This document shows positions 11,569 through 21,821 of a DNA stretch of 64,000 bases, one piece after another. Origin of the DNA: Globodera rostochiensis. Lineage: Eukaryota > Nematoda > Chromadorea > Rhabditida > Heteroderidae. Where the stretch lies: the NCBI GenBank assembly GCA_018350325.1, contig JAEVLN010000001.1, forward strand, positions 6,291,254 to 6,355,253. Direction: 5' to 3'. Positions within the stretch are counted from its first letter, which is position 1. Each line of letters begins with the position of its first letter. The notes beneath the pieces are model-generated. The model saw nothing but the letters and a program-made list of their open reading frames with translations, was not told the DNA's origin and made no database searches. The position numbers were made by a program, and so were the translations under genes.

Positions 11569-11970
11569 ATCATTTCAGCTCCAGTCTTTTCGTTACCGTG
11601 TGAAACCTTCCAGAGTAGCGGAAAGTTTTCATCTGTTTTCGTAAACACACGTTTGATGCGTAGAACGAATCCGAGCTTGGATTTTGCAAATATCGGACCC
11701 CAAACTCGAACATTTTTTAATTTCAGAAGAGTTGCGTGAACCCAAAAAGGTAAAAATCTTCAAAAAATGCACGAAAATGTCTGCAATAATGAGAAAACAA
11801 AACAATTCAATTGTAACGGGGTCGAAATGTGCAAATATAAAAAATGTCAGACCAAAAAAGGCATAATTCGGGTTCAGAGTTTGACATTTCGCAAATTCCG
11901 AGCTCGGATTCGTGAATACGCATACTTTCGCCCCAAAATGCAGTGACGAAAGACTGGAGCTGGAATGAGG
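11569..11970. mobile_element. Foldback element, ~400 bp
   Basis: Two inverted blocks are nested: CAGCTCCAGTCTTTTCGT (about 11576) against ACGAAAGACTGGAGCTGG (about 11947), and ATGCGTAGAACGAATCCGAG (about 11656) against CTCGGATTCGTGAATACGCAT (about 11902-11922). Arms are imperfect, as in an old MITE. Exact ends and target duplication were not resolved. Confidence 0.65.
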
Positions 11971-12125
11971 TAGCACCGCTGTGCCAGTCTTTGTTGAATG
12001 TGTCATGCTATTTTATGATTGTGTTTCATTCTTTATTAATTTTAGGAGTTGTAATGTCTGATATCTGATTACGACAAAGGTAATCCTAAAGATGGTGTCA
12101 GATTTTTTTTTAAATTTAGTCTACC

Positions 12126-12285
12126 GTTTCGCTAATGCCCGTTTCGCCAAAATGCCCGTTTCGCCAAAATGCCGTTTCGACAATGCCCGTTTCGCCAAAA
12201 TGCCCGTTTCGACAATGCCCGTTTCGCCAAAATGCCCGTTTCGACAATGCCCGTTTCGCCAAAATGCCCGTTTCGACAATGTAAT
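12126..12285. repeat. Tandem repeat on CCCGTTTCGCCAAAATG
   Basis: About ten alternating units, CCCGTTTCGCCAAAATG and CCCGTTTCGACAATG. The open frames across it are repeat artefacts. Confidence 0.9.
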
Positions 12286-13032
12286 TCTACCTAATTGATT
12301 AATTTCCTTATTACAATCCCGGTCTACGTCTTTGAAAAATCGGAATCCCGGGTCCATGCCCGTACACAGAAAAAAATTTGGAGGGGGGAATTTGTCCATC
12401 TGAGGCCGCGCTCGGATGACTTTTCCATCCGAGCGACAATGCATTTTATTTTGAGGAATTTTTAAAAAAGCAATTTTTTTGCAAAGTTTGCTTCACTTCT
12501 GAGGGGGGGGGGGGATGGGTCGGCGGAGCCGGTAGGCGCCGCCGAGAAAAAAAAATTGAAAGTACACCCTTAAGGAGAGGATTTTTGAGCAAATATCTCA
12601 TTCCGGTGATGGTGTAGTGGTGATTGATGGGTGCATTTAACGTGTGGGCGGGGTGGCGGTTTAGATCCGATTGTGTGTAAATTGGCAACATTTTCAGTGG
12701 TGTAAACAATTACAACTATGAAAATTTTTGTGGCCCCAAACGGAAAAGTATCTTATTTCCAAATTTTAGATACATTTCACAACATTTCATTTTTTGGTTG
12801 GGAATATTTAAAAAAATTATAACTTTGTTCAAAGTTAAGTGATCTTAATTACTAGTGTAGGGGTCGCAAATGTTCTTATTTTATTGGGTCCGGATGATTT
12901 TCATAAAATTTCAAAATAAGATATAAAGCTTAAAAAATTGCCGTATTTTTAATATTTTGGGTGCAAATCTCTCAATAAATTGAGTAGAAAATTCAAAATT
13001 TTTCGGAGGCGCATATCGGCGCCGAACGGACC

Positions 13033-13166
13033 CCAATTCGTTTTTTACCCAATTCGTTTTTTGTCTATCTAAACTAGTACGAAATAGAAAGAGCGCAGAC
13101 AGTAAGAAGGTTAGAGTGTCTATACTTATAACACACAAAAAACGAATTGGGTAAAAAACGAATTGG
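13033..13166. repeat. Perfect 32-bp inverted repeat with 70-bp loop
   Basis: 13033-13064 and 13135-13166 are exact reverse complements; each arm is itself a two-fold repeat of AATTCGTTTTTT. A further AAACGAATTGGG copy follows at 13170-13182. Probably a transposon terminal structure; no target duplication was identified. Confidence 0.85.
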
Positions 13167-13623
13167 CCAAAAACGAATTGGGTATTTACCATCGGCGCCG
13201 CCGAGTTCCCTCCCCCTCCCCACCCCCCCTAGCAGAAGTAAAGCATAATTATTAAAAAAAATTGATTGAGGGGGTAATTGAAGTTGAAGACAATGAGGAG
13301 ATATTTTTGAATAATAATAAAGCCATTTTTGTTCACTCTTGACCATTACAAAAAATTCCTCATTGCCAATTCCGGTTCAAAATGTTGGTCCCGATCCTGG
13401 CTTTAACGGTCCCGATTTCCCCAAAAATCCCGGTCACAGCGCCAACTCTATTTAGAAACACCAAAACTTATAGTTTTGGGCAGTTTCGTAACCATAAACA
13501 AAACAAAAAAACGTGTTTGGAAAATTAGCCTTCTTTATCTACCAGAATGAAATGGCAACAAATACAAAAACAAATACATAAAATGTTAAAATCCATTGAC
13601 TTCCTTTAAAAGCTTATTCGTTT

Positions 13624-14881
13624 TTACTGCCCCGGAAAAGAGAAAATTGGCCCAAACGATGCTTCAATTTTAGCGCTTATTTCTAACAGTGTAACGCATG
13701 GATACAAGTCGGCGGTTGAAGACACAAACAATCCCGTCGTGTCTGCAAAGCACACAAATATTGGTAAGCAAACAATATTTATTTTTATTTAATAGTTGAT
13801 AAAATTTTCAAAAAAAATTTATCTAACGACCCCCTCCCCCGCAACAAAAATATTTTCTGGCACAAAAAAAATAATCAGACCGGTATAAGTCCGAATTCTA
13901 CTTATTGCTTAAAATTCCCCTTTTTTTATTTTTACCAATGTAATTCCCATCCACTGCATAATGTATTTGGCGTGTAGCAAGATTTACTCCGCAACCCACT
14001 TTTTGCCCAATGCCAAATTTGGGTCGGCCAGTGATGAAAGGTCGGCCATTGCCATTTTGGTAAGATCCTTCAACGGAGTGACCCCACAAATAACCACTCG
14101 GGCCACCGTACGAGTAAGTTCCTTCGTAACCACCCACACATGTGTTCAATGGCATTCCTCTATTCGCAAGTCCAATGTAAACATTGCTAAATATTTTAAA
14201 AGGGAATATGCTTTAAAATATTTCAAGCTTAACTATTTATTTGTTATAATTTACCTGTCCTGGGTGATGGTTATTTCAAAGTAAAAATAACCAAAATCTT
14301 TTCTCGGAATTGGGCGTTCTGCAAGTATCGAACAAACAGCTAAAAAGTATAGTATAGTTGAATTTACAACATTAGAGAACTCCCTACATAAACATTTTCA
14401 ATCATTCTTAAGTTACCGCTATGTCCTCCCTTATGCTCCACAATAAGACGGAGCGGCTTCGTTAACTTAAGATCGCTGTGCCGTGCATCAGAATCCCATC
14501 TGTTCCCAAGGGTCAAACCTAATAGTGTTATTCTGTATTCTTATTTTTCAATTAAGAATTTTTTGAGCCTTTAAACAACCCCTACCGGTTGCCCCGACTT
14601 CGTTGACTCTTGCAGCTAACCAAACAATTGCTCGATCTTGTTGCTGTTGATGCTCCCCCATGTCGGCAATTTTTTGTTCTTGTTTCCGGTTATTCTCCTT
14701 CAAAGTGCCGATTTCTTGCCGTAAAAGGCGCAATTCCTCGTTGATGTCTAAATTAGTAAACGTTGAACATTAATGCTCTGTTTATAGTGGCAATTTAAAT
14801 GGATTTTAATTAATATAAGTCGATTTTCAAACCTTGTTCAGCCGGTACGTTCCCATTAGTTGATTCTGTTGGAACGGACAT
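13624..14881 (-). CDS. SPRY-domain protein with short coiled coil (gene C)
   Basis: Minus-strand exons 14881-14833, 14747-14586, 14518-14417, 14339-14255, 14186-13936, 13742-13624; phases close, 255 residues. It starts MSVPTESTNGNVPAEQ, then a coiled coil to about residue 68 (INEELRLLRQEIGTLKENN). A SPRY domain follows with [64 protein letters not shown] and ASFGPIFSF. Exon 3 is 102 bp in the same phase as the matching exons of copies A and B, showing common ancestry, but the sequence is far more diverged. The central variable region is longer and Gly/Tyr-rich (GYEGTYSYGGPSGYLWGHS). No signal peptide is seen. It lies opposite in strand to the other two SPRY genes. Confidence 0.88.
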
Positions 14882-15368
14882 GTTATGTAATGTTGTTATG
14901 TGTGTAATAAAGATCTTGTAAAATTGTTTAGCTTCTAGTAAAACATAAATAAAATAAAATCCCGCTAATTGTTTCATACCCATCCAAAAGCAAACAAAGT
15001 GTGGGTTTTAAGGAAGTGCTCGGTGTGTAGGCGAAATGTAACAGTCGAAATGTCGCATAGGCGAAATGAACACCAGCGAGATTTCTAACGTTCCAAATTG
15101 CTTATCTTTTGCTAATAAAAATTCTAGAAAATTAAAGAACAAATCAGCTAATACGGTAATAGTCCAGTTGTAGCCCGCCTTTTTTTGATTCAAATTCATA
15201 ACGCGATTTTGCATTTTTTCGCATTTTAATTATCAAATGTGGCGTGTAGTCAAGTTTGAGTCCTAAATTTGAGTCCGGATTTACAATTTTTCCCCTTGTT
15301 TTTATGGGGTTTTACCAGTTAGGTTTTTAGGGTTGTCCACTTGATTAGTCACGTTTTCTATCTTTCAG

Positions 15369-16250
15369 TTCTGGCCCGCCTTGGCCTTCTTGGCTTTCTG
15401 TCTGATTCTGTTGTCCATCGCTTTCCTCTCCCTGTGGGTGACCAACAACAACAGCAGCGAAATGAGACGCAAAAATCAGATGAACTGGCGCTCACAAATC
15501 AGGTTTGTGCCAATGCCAACCTCAACAGTCTCTGCCAGATCAGACGACATCTGAGAGTGTTCAAAGTCCGGGAAGAAACAGGTTGTTTTGCCAGAGAGAA
15601 AATTGTTAGAACTTTTTATAAATTTCTGGTTCTCCCAATGACTCCGATCACTTTTTAGCTTTGTCTGACCTCTGACGTTTTGGTCATCCGATCACTTTCA
15701 GTTTTCCTACAACCCCCGCAGCACTGCCGCCGGCAAAAGTCCTCCTTCTGTCTTCACTGTCCCACAACGGCGTGCCGGTCCATCCGCTGCAATTCCAACG
15801 TTTTCTGCGTTCTGAAGAAGTTAATGACGGCTCCGTTCTTCTCCTCTACGACGTTCAGTCATCGCCACATTACGCCCTTTGATATTTCGGGTTTGTGTCG
15901 TTGTACTGCTCAAACGGCTACGAGCCGAATCCAGACCCCGGGTAATAACTAGCCTCAACCCTAACCGATTTGACAGTCTGAAACCCTTTCGGAACCCCTC
16001 ATAGAGTTGTCTGTATCGGGCCGGTCCGGATTCGATCCGTATGCCGCTTAAACCATTCCGTGTATCCCTCAGGCTTATTTTTGTTTAAATATTTTCTTTT
16101 AAACCGATCAGCTTTTTGGACTCGACAATTCGCTGTTGCTAATGGGTGGCCCAAAGCCGAATTCCCACATTTGACGACGTGGCAAACTTTGAGGACAGCG
16201 CAAATGCTGCAGGCATTGTGGACGCTCAGACGGAAAAAAAAGTTAGTAAA
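15369..16250 (+). pseudogene. Broken inverted copy of the membrane rhodanese gene
   Basis: Matches exons 2, 3 and 4 of the minus-strand gene at 50744-53671. The exon-2 part (15369-about 15580) keeps the transmembrane segment but lacks the Glu- and Ser-rich middle. The exon-3 part (15702-15900) has lost a base, so the frame stops at CTTTGA. The exon-4 part (16112-about 16245) lacks about half its length. Splice acceptors (TTTCAG, GATCAG) remain in place, so this is a genomic rather than retrotransposed copy. It ends just before the second Clc/SPRY block, suggesting one rearrangement brought both. Confidence 0.82.
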
Positions 16251-16376
16251 ATTTTGAAACGAGAAAAAAATTAGTGAAAGAAAATGGGGATAATTTGATA
16301 GTGACCATAGAAAGTGATGTCCTCATTTGTCGTCAGTCGCCGTCGACGTATTGAAATGGTTATCATTTTGGTATTG

Positions 16377-18013
16377 ACCAGGCGAATTTGCATATTTTTT
16401 GGAAAATCAAAAAACATTCAAAAAATTTCATAGCTAACGCGGGGAAGACTCCAAAAAAGGCAATCAAGCGATAATTTTATGGTTGTTAGTCCATTTTCAT
16501 TTCAATTAGCATAAATTAACAAATCTGGTCTGGCATAACAAATTCAAATTCCCCCAGGAGCTGGCATAAGGGTTTTTCAAATTCAAATTCCCCCAGGGGC
16601 TGCCATAAGGGTTTTTCAAATTCAAATTCCCCCAGGGGCTGCCATAAGGTTTTTTCAAATTCAAATTCCCCAGGGGTTGGCATAAGTTTTTCAAATTTAA
16701 ACCCTAGGGGCTGGCATAAAGTTTTCAAATTCAAATTCCCCCAGAGGCTGGCATAAAGTTTTCAAATTCAAATTCCCCCCAGGGGCTGGCATAAAGTGCT
16801 GCTGTCTCTGATAATCTTCTCCCAATTGGGCGCCTTCGTCGCCATGTGCACGGGCGTCTGTGCCCCGTGCTTTCCACCAACCACCTTTTGCTTTGCCATT
16901 TCTCTGTTCATCGCCATGCTTTTGTCCATGCTCGCCGACGGCATTTTCTTCTTCTACGCCAATCGCGTCGACGTTCGCTTCGTCACCGGTATTTAGCGAC
17001 GCATTACAAATATTAATTTGTAATTTATTTTATTCATTTTAGGAATGGTCGGCACTTACGTAAGTGCCATTTATTTATTGCTTTCCTCCCTCTTTTTGCT
17101 TCCCAAATCAATTCGGCTTTAGGAGCAAGTGATCGGCTACGCCTTTTACCTGCACATGGGCGGCACTCTGTGCTGGGTCTTCGCCTTTTTGTGTGCCATC
17201 GCCACCACTTACAAATTTCTCACCTCCGACGGACAGCAGAGGTACGGTATCTATCAATACCGTAACTAACAATCCCCCCCCCGGGGGGGGGGGGGGAACT
17301 GTGCCGATTATTACACAACGACCGTTCGTTCCTTTCTTCTTCAGTTTATTTCCGCGTCAAAGCTTTTTGTTTCTTCCTGTTCAGTTTCGACTGCTTTCAT
17401 TTTGGTTTTTGAATGTTTGGCACTTTGATTTGCACTTTAATAATTGCACTTTTTATATTTCATTTCGTCAAGAGTTAATTAATTGCTACAACTTTGCCTA
17501 GCGGGGCATCGCCAACTTTCAAAGATTGCCGAAGGGGGAATTCCTTCAGCGCCGTGGCACTTTGGCACTGGGTGTGCCGAGAATGAAACAAAAAATGTTT
17601 TTGGTTTAGTCTCGTCTTGTCTCGATTCTCAAATGTCAGCTCGGCTTTCTCGAGTCTTGACGCGTTCACAGTCTTGCACTCTAGTTGATTGTATCAAACC
17701 GTTTGTGTCCGTTCCATTAAACACCGTATCCGTCTGTCTGCTCCTCGGCACAGTATAACTTTGCTACAGTATGCCAATTCCCCTCCCACCGTATGACCGA
17801 CCGTCCCCATTTTAATATGAACTTTTCCATTTTCTCCACAGAAAACTGTTCGAAGACGGCCCTCCGCTTCACTCGGCCGCCCGCGCTTCCGTCTATCGTC
17901 GGCCCGTGGTCGAATGGTCCGCCGGCTCTTCCGCCGGCACGCCCCAAAGAGCGGCGGGGGGCGGCAAAAGCGCCGGAACGTTGCGACTGATCGGATCGAA
18001 TACGCAAGTGTGA
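16377..18013 (+). pseudogene. Truncated Clc-like copy B (exons 5-8 only)
   Basis: Keeps the equivalents of exon 5 (16783-16988), the 17-bp exon 6 (17043-17059), exon 7 (17123-17241) and exon 8 (17842-18013), each the same length as in copy A with open frames and intact splice sites. The start codon and the first ~109 residues (TM1 and the WQV/GLWWDC loop) are missing: the breakpoint falls in exon 1 and a deletion at about 16520 removed exons 2-4. Without a start it is presumably a pseudogene, unless an upstream exon has been captured. The clean downstream frames suggest a recent event. Confidence 0.85.
16540..16782. repeat. Minisatellite with decoy acceptors, copy B
   Basis: Six to seven units of the same type as 5640-6018, each with a C run, CAG and GGGCTGGCATAA-like bases, ending in the real acceptor at 16782. 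Unit number and sequence differ from copy A, so the array is still changing. Confidence 0.9.
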
Positions 18014-18572
18014 CCGATCGCTTGATCGATTACTACCTCCCGCCACCTTTGATCGCATCATTCAAACGATCACCCGCCCAAATCAAACCACCATCCGTCC
18101 GTTCGTCGATCACTTCCGTCAACCCAAATCCTTTTTTTTGATCACTTTTCTCTCACCAACACAAAAACCTCCTTTTTTTTCTTCATTTTTTGACAATGAC
18201 TACGCAACATTTTTCCTTCATTTATTTACTCTGCCATTTTTAAATTCAATATTTTCTGAAAATAAAGCTCAGGCGTTGGGATTTATTTTAAACACTTTTT
18301 GTTTGGCGCGTTTTGTGTGTTAGTTTGTTTCCCAGAAACTCATCGCATTTAAAAAGTTGGATAAATCAATGAATTTGATCGATTTCAATGTTAATTACAC
18401 ATATTAGGAGGCTGATTATGAGAGATATTTGGAGCGAACGGATCGCTGGGGGCGCGTCATTACGAATATAACCCCCGCAGCGATATGTCGTCAGGCCCCC
18501 CAAATTCATTCACTTTTCCGTTCTGATAATTTAGAGTCCGAGTTTTTGGCAGGCGCTGATCGCGGACAAAAC

Positions 18573-19082
18573 GGCAATCCTTAAGAATGGGAGTCCCTAA
18601 TTTTTTTTCAAAAAATAAAAACATTTTATAAAGTCGTTAAAAAATAGTTTTTAGGGCTGTTCTGGGACGTAGAATCCGAATCTGACCTCCGTTTCGTCCG
18701 ATGTCTAACCCCGGACCTGAATTCGAATAAATTTTTCAGAGATTCTGAATTTTTTAAAAATTAATTTTGGGGCTCAAAATCGATCAAAAAGCATGAATTC
18801 GATCATTGCTTGCCTTTTTGTTGTAATTGTGCGCTTTTTAAACGATTTTGAAAGCAAAAATTAATTTCTGAAAATTTTTGAATTTTTATAAAATGTTCGC
18901 ATTTAGGTTCGGGATTTAGAATTATGCAAAATGGGAGTCATATTCGGGTTCTACGCCCCCGAATACCCCCCAAAACACCTTTTCTGCTCATAAATGCTTC
19001 TTATTACTAAAAAAACGAGTTGAATCAGAAAAAACGAGTTGATGGCCGTTCGAATTAGGGACCCCTATTCTTTAGGATTGCC
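18573..19082. mobile_element. 510-bp foldback MITE with 8-bp target duplication
   Basis: Terminal inverted repeats of about 30 bp start GGCAATCCTTAAGAAT (18573) and end with the complement (19053-19082). They are flanked by a perfect direct repeat GACAAAAC at 18565-18572 and 19083-19090. The interior is also self-complementary around GTAGAATCCGAAT. No coding capacity. The 8-bp duplication fits a hAT-derived MITE. Absent from the equivalent place in copy A. Confidence 0.85.
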
Positions 19083-19440
19083 GACAAAACGCCGTAACTT
19101 TTGAATTTGCTTTCTCACAATTCTCTGGGCTAAAATTTTGCTCAAAGCAAATAAATTTCTGATAAAATGAGAGAGATTAATTTTCAAAAGTAAATCCCCC
19201 CCCCCGTCCATCCCCCCGTCGTTTTGAGTCAAAAATTTGCCCAAAGCAAGTCCAACTCATAATGTAAGTTCTTCATTCCATTCATTCATCGCATAAAGGT
19301 TAAATAGTGTTCATTTTTTGGACTTTTGTCATTTTGGAACTAAAAAAATTTTAGAAATTTTTTGCACAAAAAATCAGCAAAAATCTAATTCTTTTTTTGA
19401 TCTCTTCTAAAATTTAGGTTTGCCGTAAAAATACCAGAAA

Positions 19441-21058
19441 ATGGAACAGCAACTGAAGGAGATGCAGCATGAAATGAAGAACGCGAGACTCGAGCTTGAA
19501 AATGTGAATAATTTTCTAACAAAATAATTTTTTGGCATTTGTTTAGAAGGCACTTCACGCCGCGTTGGAACATCAGAAACTGCTGAATGCCCACAAGGAC
19601 ATGGAATTGGAGTTGAAGCAATTGAAGCAAGGACTTATTGGCCTTGAGCAAAAGCAAACGGCGAATTTTGAACAACAAAAAACTGATCAAAAAGCACTGA
19701 GTGCAACGATTGATCACGTAAGTTTAAAGCATTTAATGAATGGCTCGGGTCAGAACAAAGTCCCGGCTAAAAAGGGTGGTTTTGAAACCCCTGAGCCAAA
19801 TTTCAGTCCCATAATGGCAATTTCAGTATATTATCGGTGTCCAACTCTGTTTCAAATTGTTATTTAAAATTAAATTTAATTTAATTATAAGGGAATGAGT
19901 CAGCTGAAAGGGGAACTGATTGCAAAGATGGAGGAGTATCAGAAAGCACAGCAACAGAACATCGACGCGTTGACTTCAGGACAGAAGGCAAATGGTAGGG
20001 GAATTGTTGTTTAAATGCTTTCAATATAATTAAATTTTAATCTCTTTAAATAATATTATTTAATTTTCAAAATAAAAAAATTATTAGGGCTAACGCTCCA
20101 AAACCGATGGGATTCCGCTGCGTGTCACAAAGATCTCACACTCACTGAGCCGCATCAATTGATTGTTCAACTTACAGGAGCGTCTTGCGGTAAGCTTATC
20201 GATTTGATTAAAGTTTTATGGTAAGCTTATCGATTTGATTAGCTTATCGATTTGATTAAAGTTTTATGGTAAGCTTATCGATTTGATTAAAGTTTTATGT
20301 TAAGCTTATCGATTTGATTAAAAAGTTTATGCAGAGAGTTCACCAAATGTTTGAAATTGCCTTACTTTTCAGTGTATCGTTCTGTCTTCGCTGAACAGCC
20401 AATTCCAAAAACGGATTTTGGCGGCATTTTCTACTTCGAAGTGACAATTTCTGGGGAAGTCGCAGGGAGAGACGAGTAAGTTAAACCAAATATGTAAATT
20501 CAAGAGTCTTGAAATGAGCGGATCCGGAAACCGGATTCCAGAAGTGTAAATCAGCCCGGAAAAAAACCCGGATTCCATCCTACCGGATCCGGTACGGTCT
20601 CCAGAGTAAATAAATAGAGCTTCAAAAAGTTTTAAAAAAAATTATATTTAGTTTTGTTAATATTGGATTTGCCACCAAAAAAATGTCATTGGACCAATAC
20701 TTTGTAATGTACTGCGGTGATGCTTACATATACTCAAGCAATGGCATTTGTCACCATGTCGCCGTGCGCTGTGCTTCGTTTGGTGTCGGCGACGTCGTCG
20801 GCTGTGGTGTCAATTTGGCAACTCGCCAACTCATTTATACGAAAAATGGAAAGCGTTTGGGTGAGAAAGACAAAGATTAATTAAATTTGTTATTAATTAT
20901 TTTGGTGATTAACTAATTTATTTGTTTTTGCAGAAACTACCGGCTTGTTTGTGTCTGCCGCCGAATTGTTTCCATTCGTTTCGTTGGGACTAGTCGGCAC
21001 CAAAATTGAAGCTAACTTCGGACCAAACTTCAATTTCAAAATTGCCGAAGGGATTTAG
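19441..21058 (+). CDS. SPRY-domain protein with N-terminal coiled coil (copy B)
   Basis: Exons 19441-19503, 19547-19717, 19892-19994, 20088-20189, 20373-20475, 20652-20860, 20934-21058; phases close, 291 residues, equal to copy A by compensating length changes. The coiled coil (exons 1-3) and last exon are nearly identical to copy A. The SPRY core differs strongly in exons 4-6: QLIVQLTGASCG replaces [12 protein letters not shown], and MSLDQYFVMYCGDAYIYSS replaces the [10 protein letters not shown] segment; [15 protein letters not shown] and IYTKNGKR are kept. No stop or frameshift, so it is probably functional. Intron 4 holds a minisatellite made from its own donor, and intron 5 has gained about 125 bp with GGATCCGG inverted motifs. 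Confidence 0.9.
20190..20330. repeat. Minisatellite built on the 5' splice site of SPRY-B intron 4
   Basis: Units of about 30 bp on GGTAAGCTTATCGATTTGAT, four to five copies, beginning at the true donor (20190). At least two further units keep an intact GGTAAGC donor. The matching intron of copy A (9704-9760) has a single copy. Confidence 0.92.
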
Positions 21059-21821
21059 AAATCGGAAAACGATCAATTTTTGTTTTGTTATCAACCCTTT
21101 TTTTTTGGTAAATTTTGGCTAGTACATAGTACGGCGGGACGGGAATGGCACTGGACCGGGCGGGACGGGAATGGTTTTGGTTTGAGTTTCGTTAAAAAAT
21201 CGGACAAAATTGCACAAATCCGAATAATTGAAAATAACCCAAAGAAGCTTTGTTCGATCCGACAATTATGTTTATCAGATTTTATATAGACTTTTTGCTA
21301 TAAATCTCAATAATTTTGCTAATACAAAAAAAGCGTCGGATCAGACGGCCAACCACTCTTCGCCCGCTTCCACCGTATTCGTTTCTACCGTACACTTTTC
21401 TGCCATGAAGGAGTACGGTGCCAGCCAATTCTGTGTTCGAAAACAATGAAAGTTTGCGGTCGATTGCCCCCCCCCCCCTCGGGGGATTTGTTTCTGTTTT
21501 CACCGGCTGCTGAAAGAGCTGCGGGGTCGGCGGGGGCGGCGGCAAACGATCGGACAGCGAAGAGAATGAGCCGTCGACGACGCTGTGCCGAAGGACGGCG
21601 GCGGTGGCATTCATCAAAAAAATGTTTTCTCTGAACAAAAATTTTTGTTATAAAAAAGCAAGCAATAGGCTCTACGTGGGAATCCGGCATGCCGAATTCA
21701 AAAAGGTCCGGAATCCGGCATGCCGAACTCAAAAAGGTCCGGAATCCGGCATGCCGAACTCAAAAAGGTCCGGAATCCGGCATGCCGAACTCAAAATTAG
21801 AACCTTTTTTTAATGTCCTTC
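21059..21821. other. Intergenic, convergent 3' ends; 31-bp repeat at 21681-21795
   Basis: Lies between the 3' ends of SPRY-B (+) and the second Clc-like gene (-). About four units of a 31-bp repeat contain GGTCCGGAATCCGGCATGCC. The G/C-rich stretch 21440-21600 has open frames but no gene-like features. Confidence 0.7.

Larger units (their letters stand above)
10318..13623. other. Intergenic region rich in foldback elements
   Basis: No gene supported. Contains relics similar to the 18.6-19.1 kb foldback element (10440-10640, with ACGAGTTGAT motifs), a GGTACCGGGAC-rich repeat (10790-10920), a short element with an 8-bp target duplication (11009-11147), a long foldback (11569-11970), a tandem repeat (12126-12285) and a perfect inverted repeat (13033-13166). 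Confidence 0.7.
16377..21108 (+). repeat. Segmental duplication, copy B of 4675-10372
   Basis: Direct-orientation copy. Shared sequence begins at ACCAGGCGAATTTGCAT, inside the last codons of Clc exon 1, and ends about 50 bp after the SPRY stop codon. Copy B lacks Clc exons 1-4 and part of the intergenic region, and gained a 510-bp foldback element and an intronic minisatellite. Confidence 0.92.
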
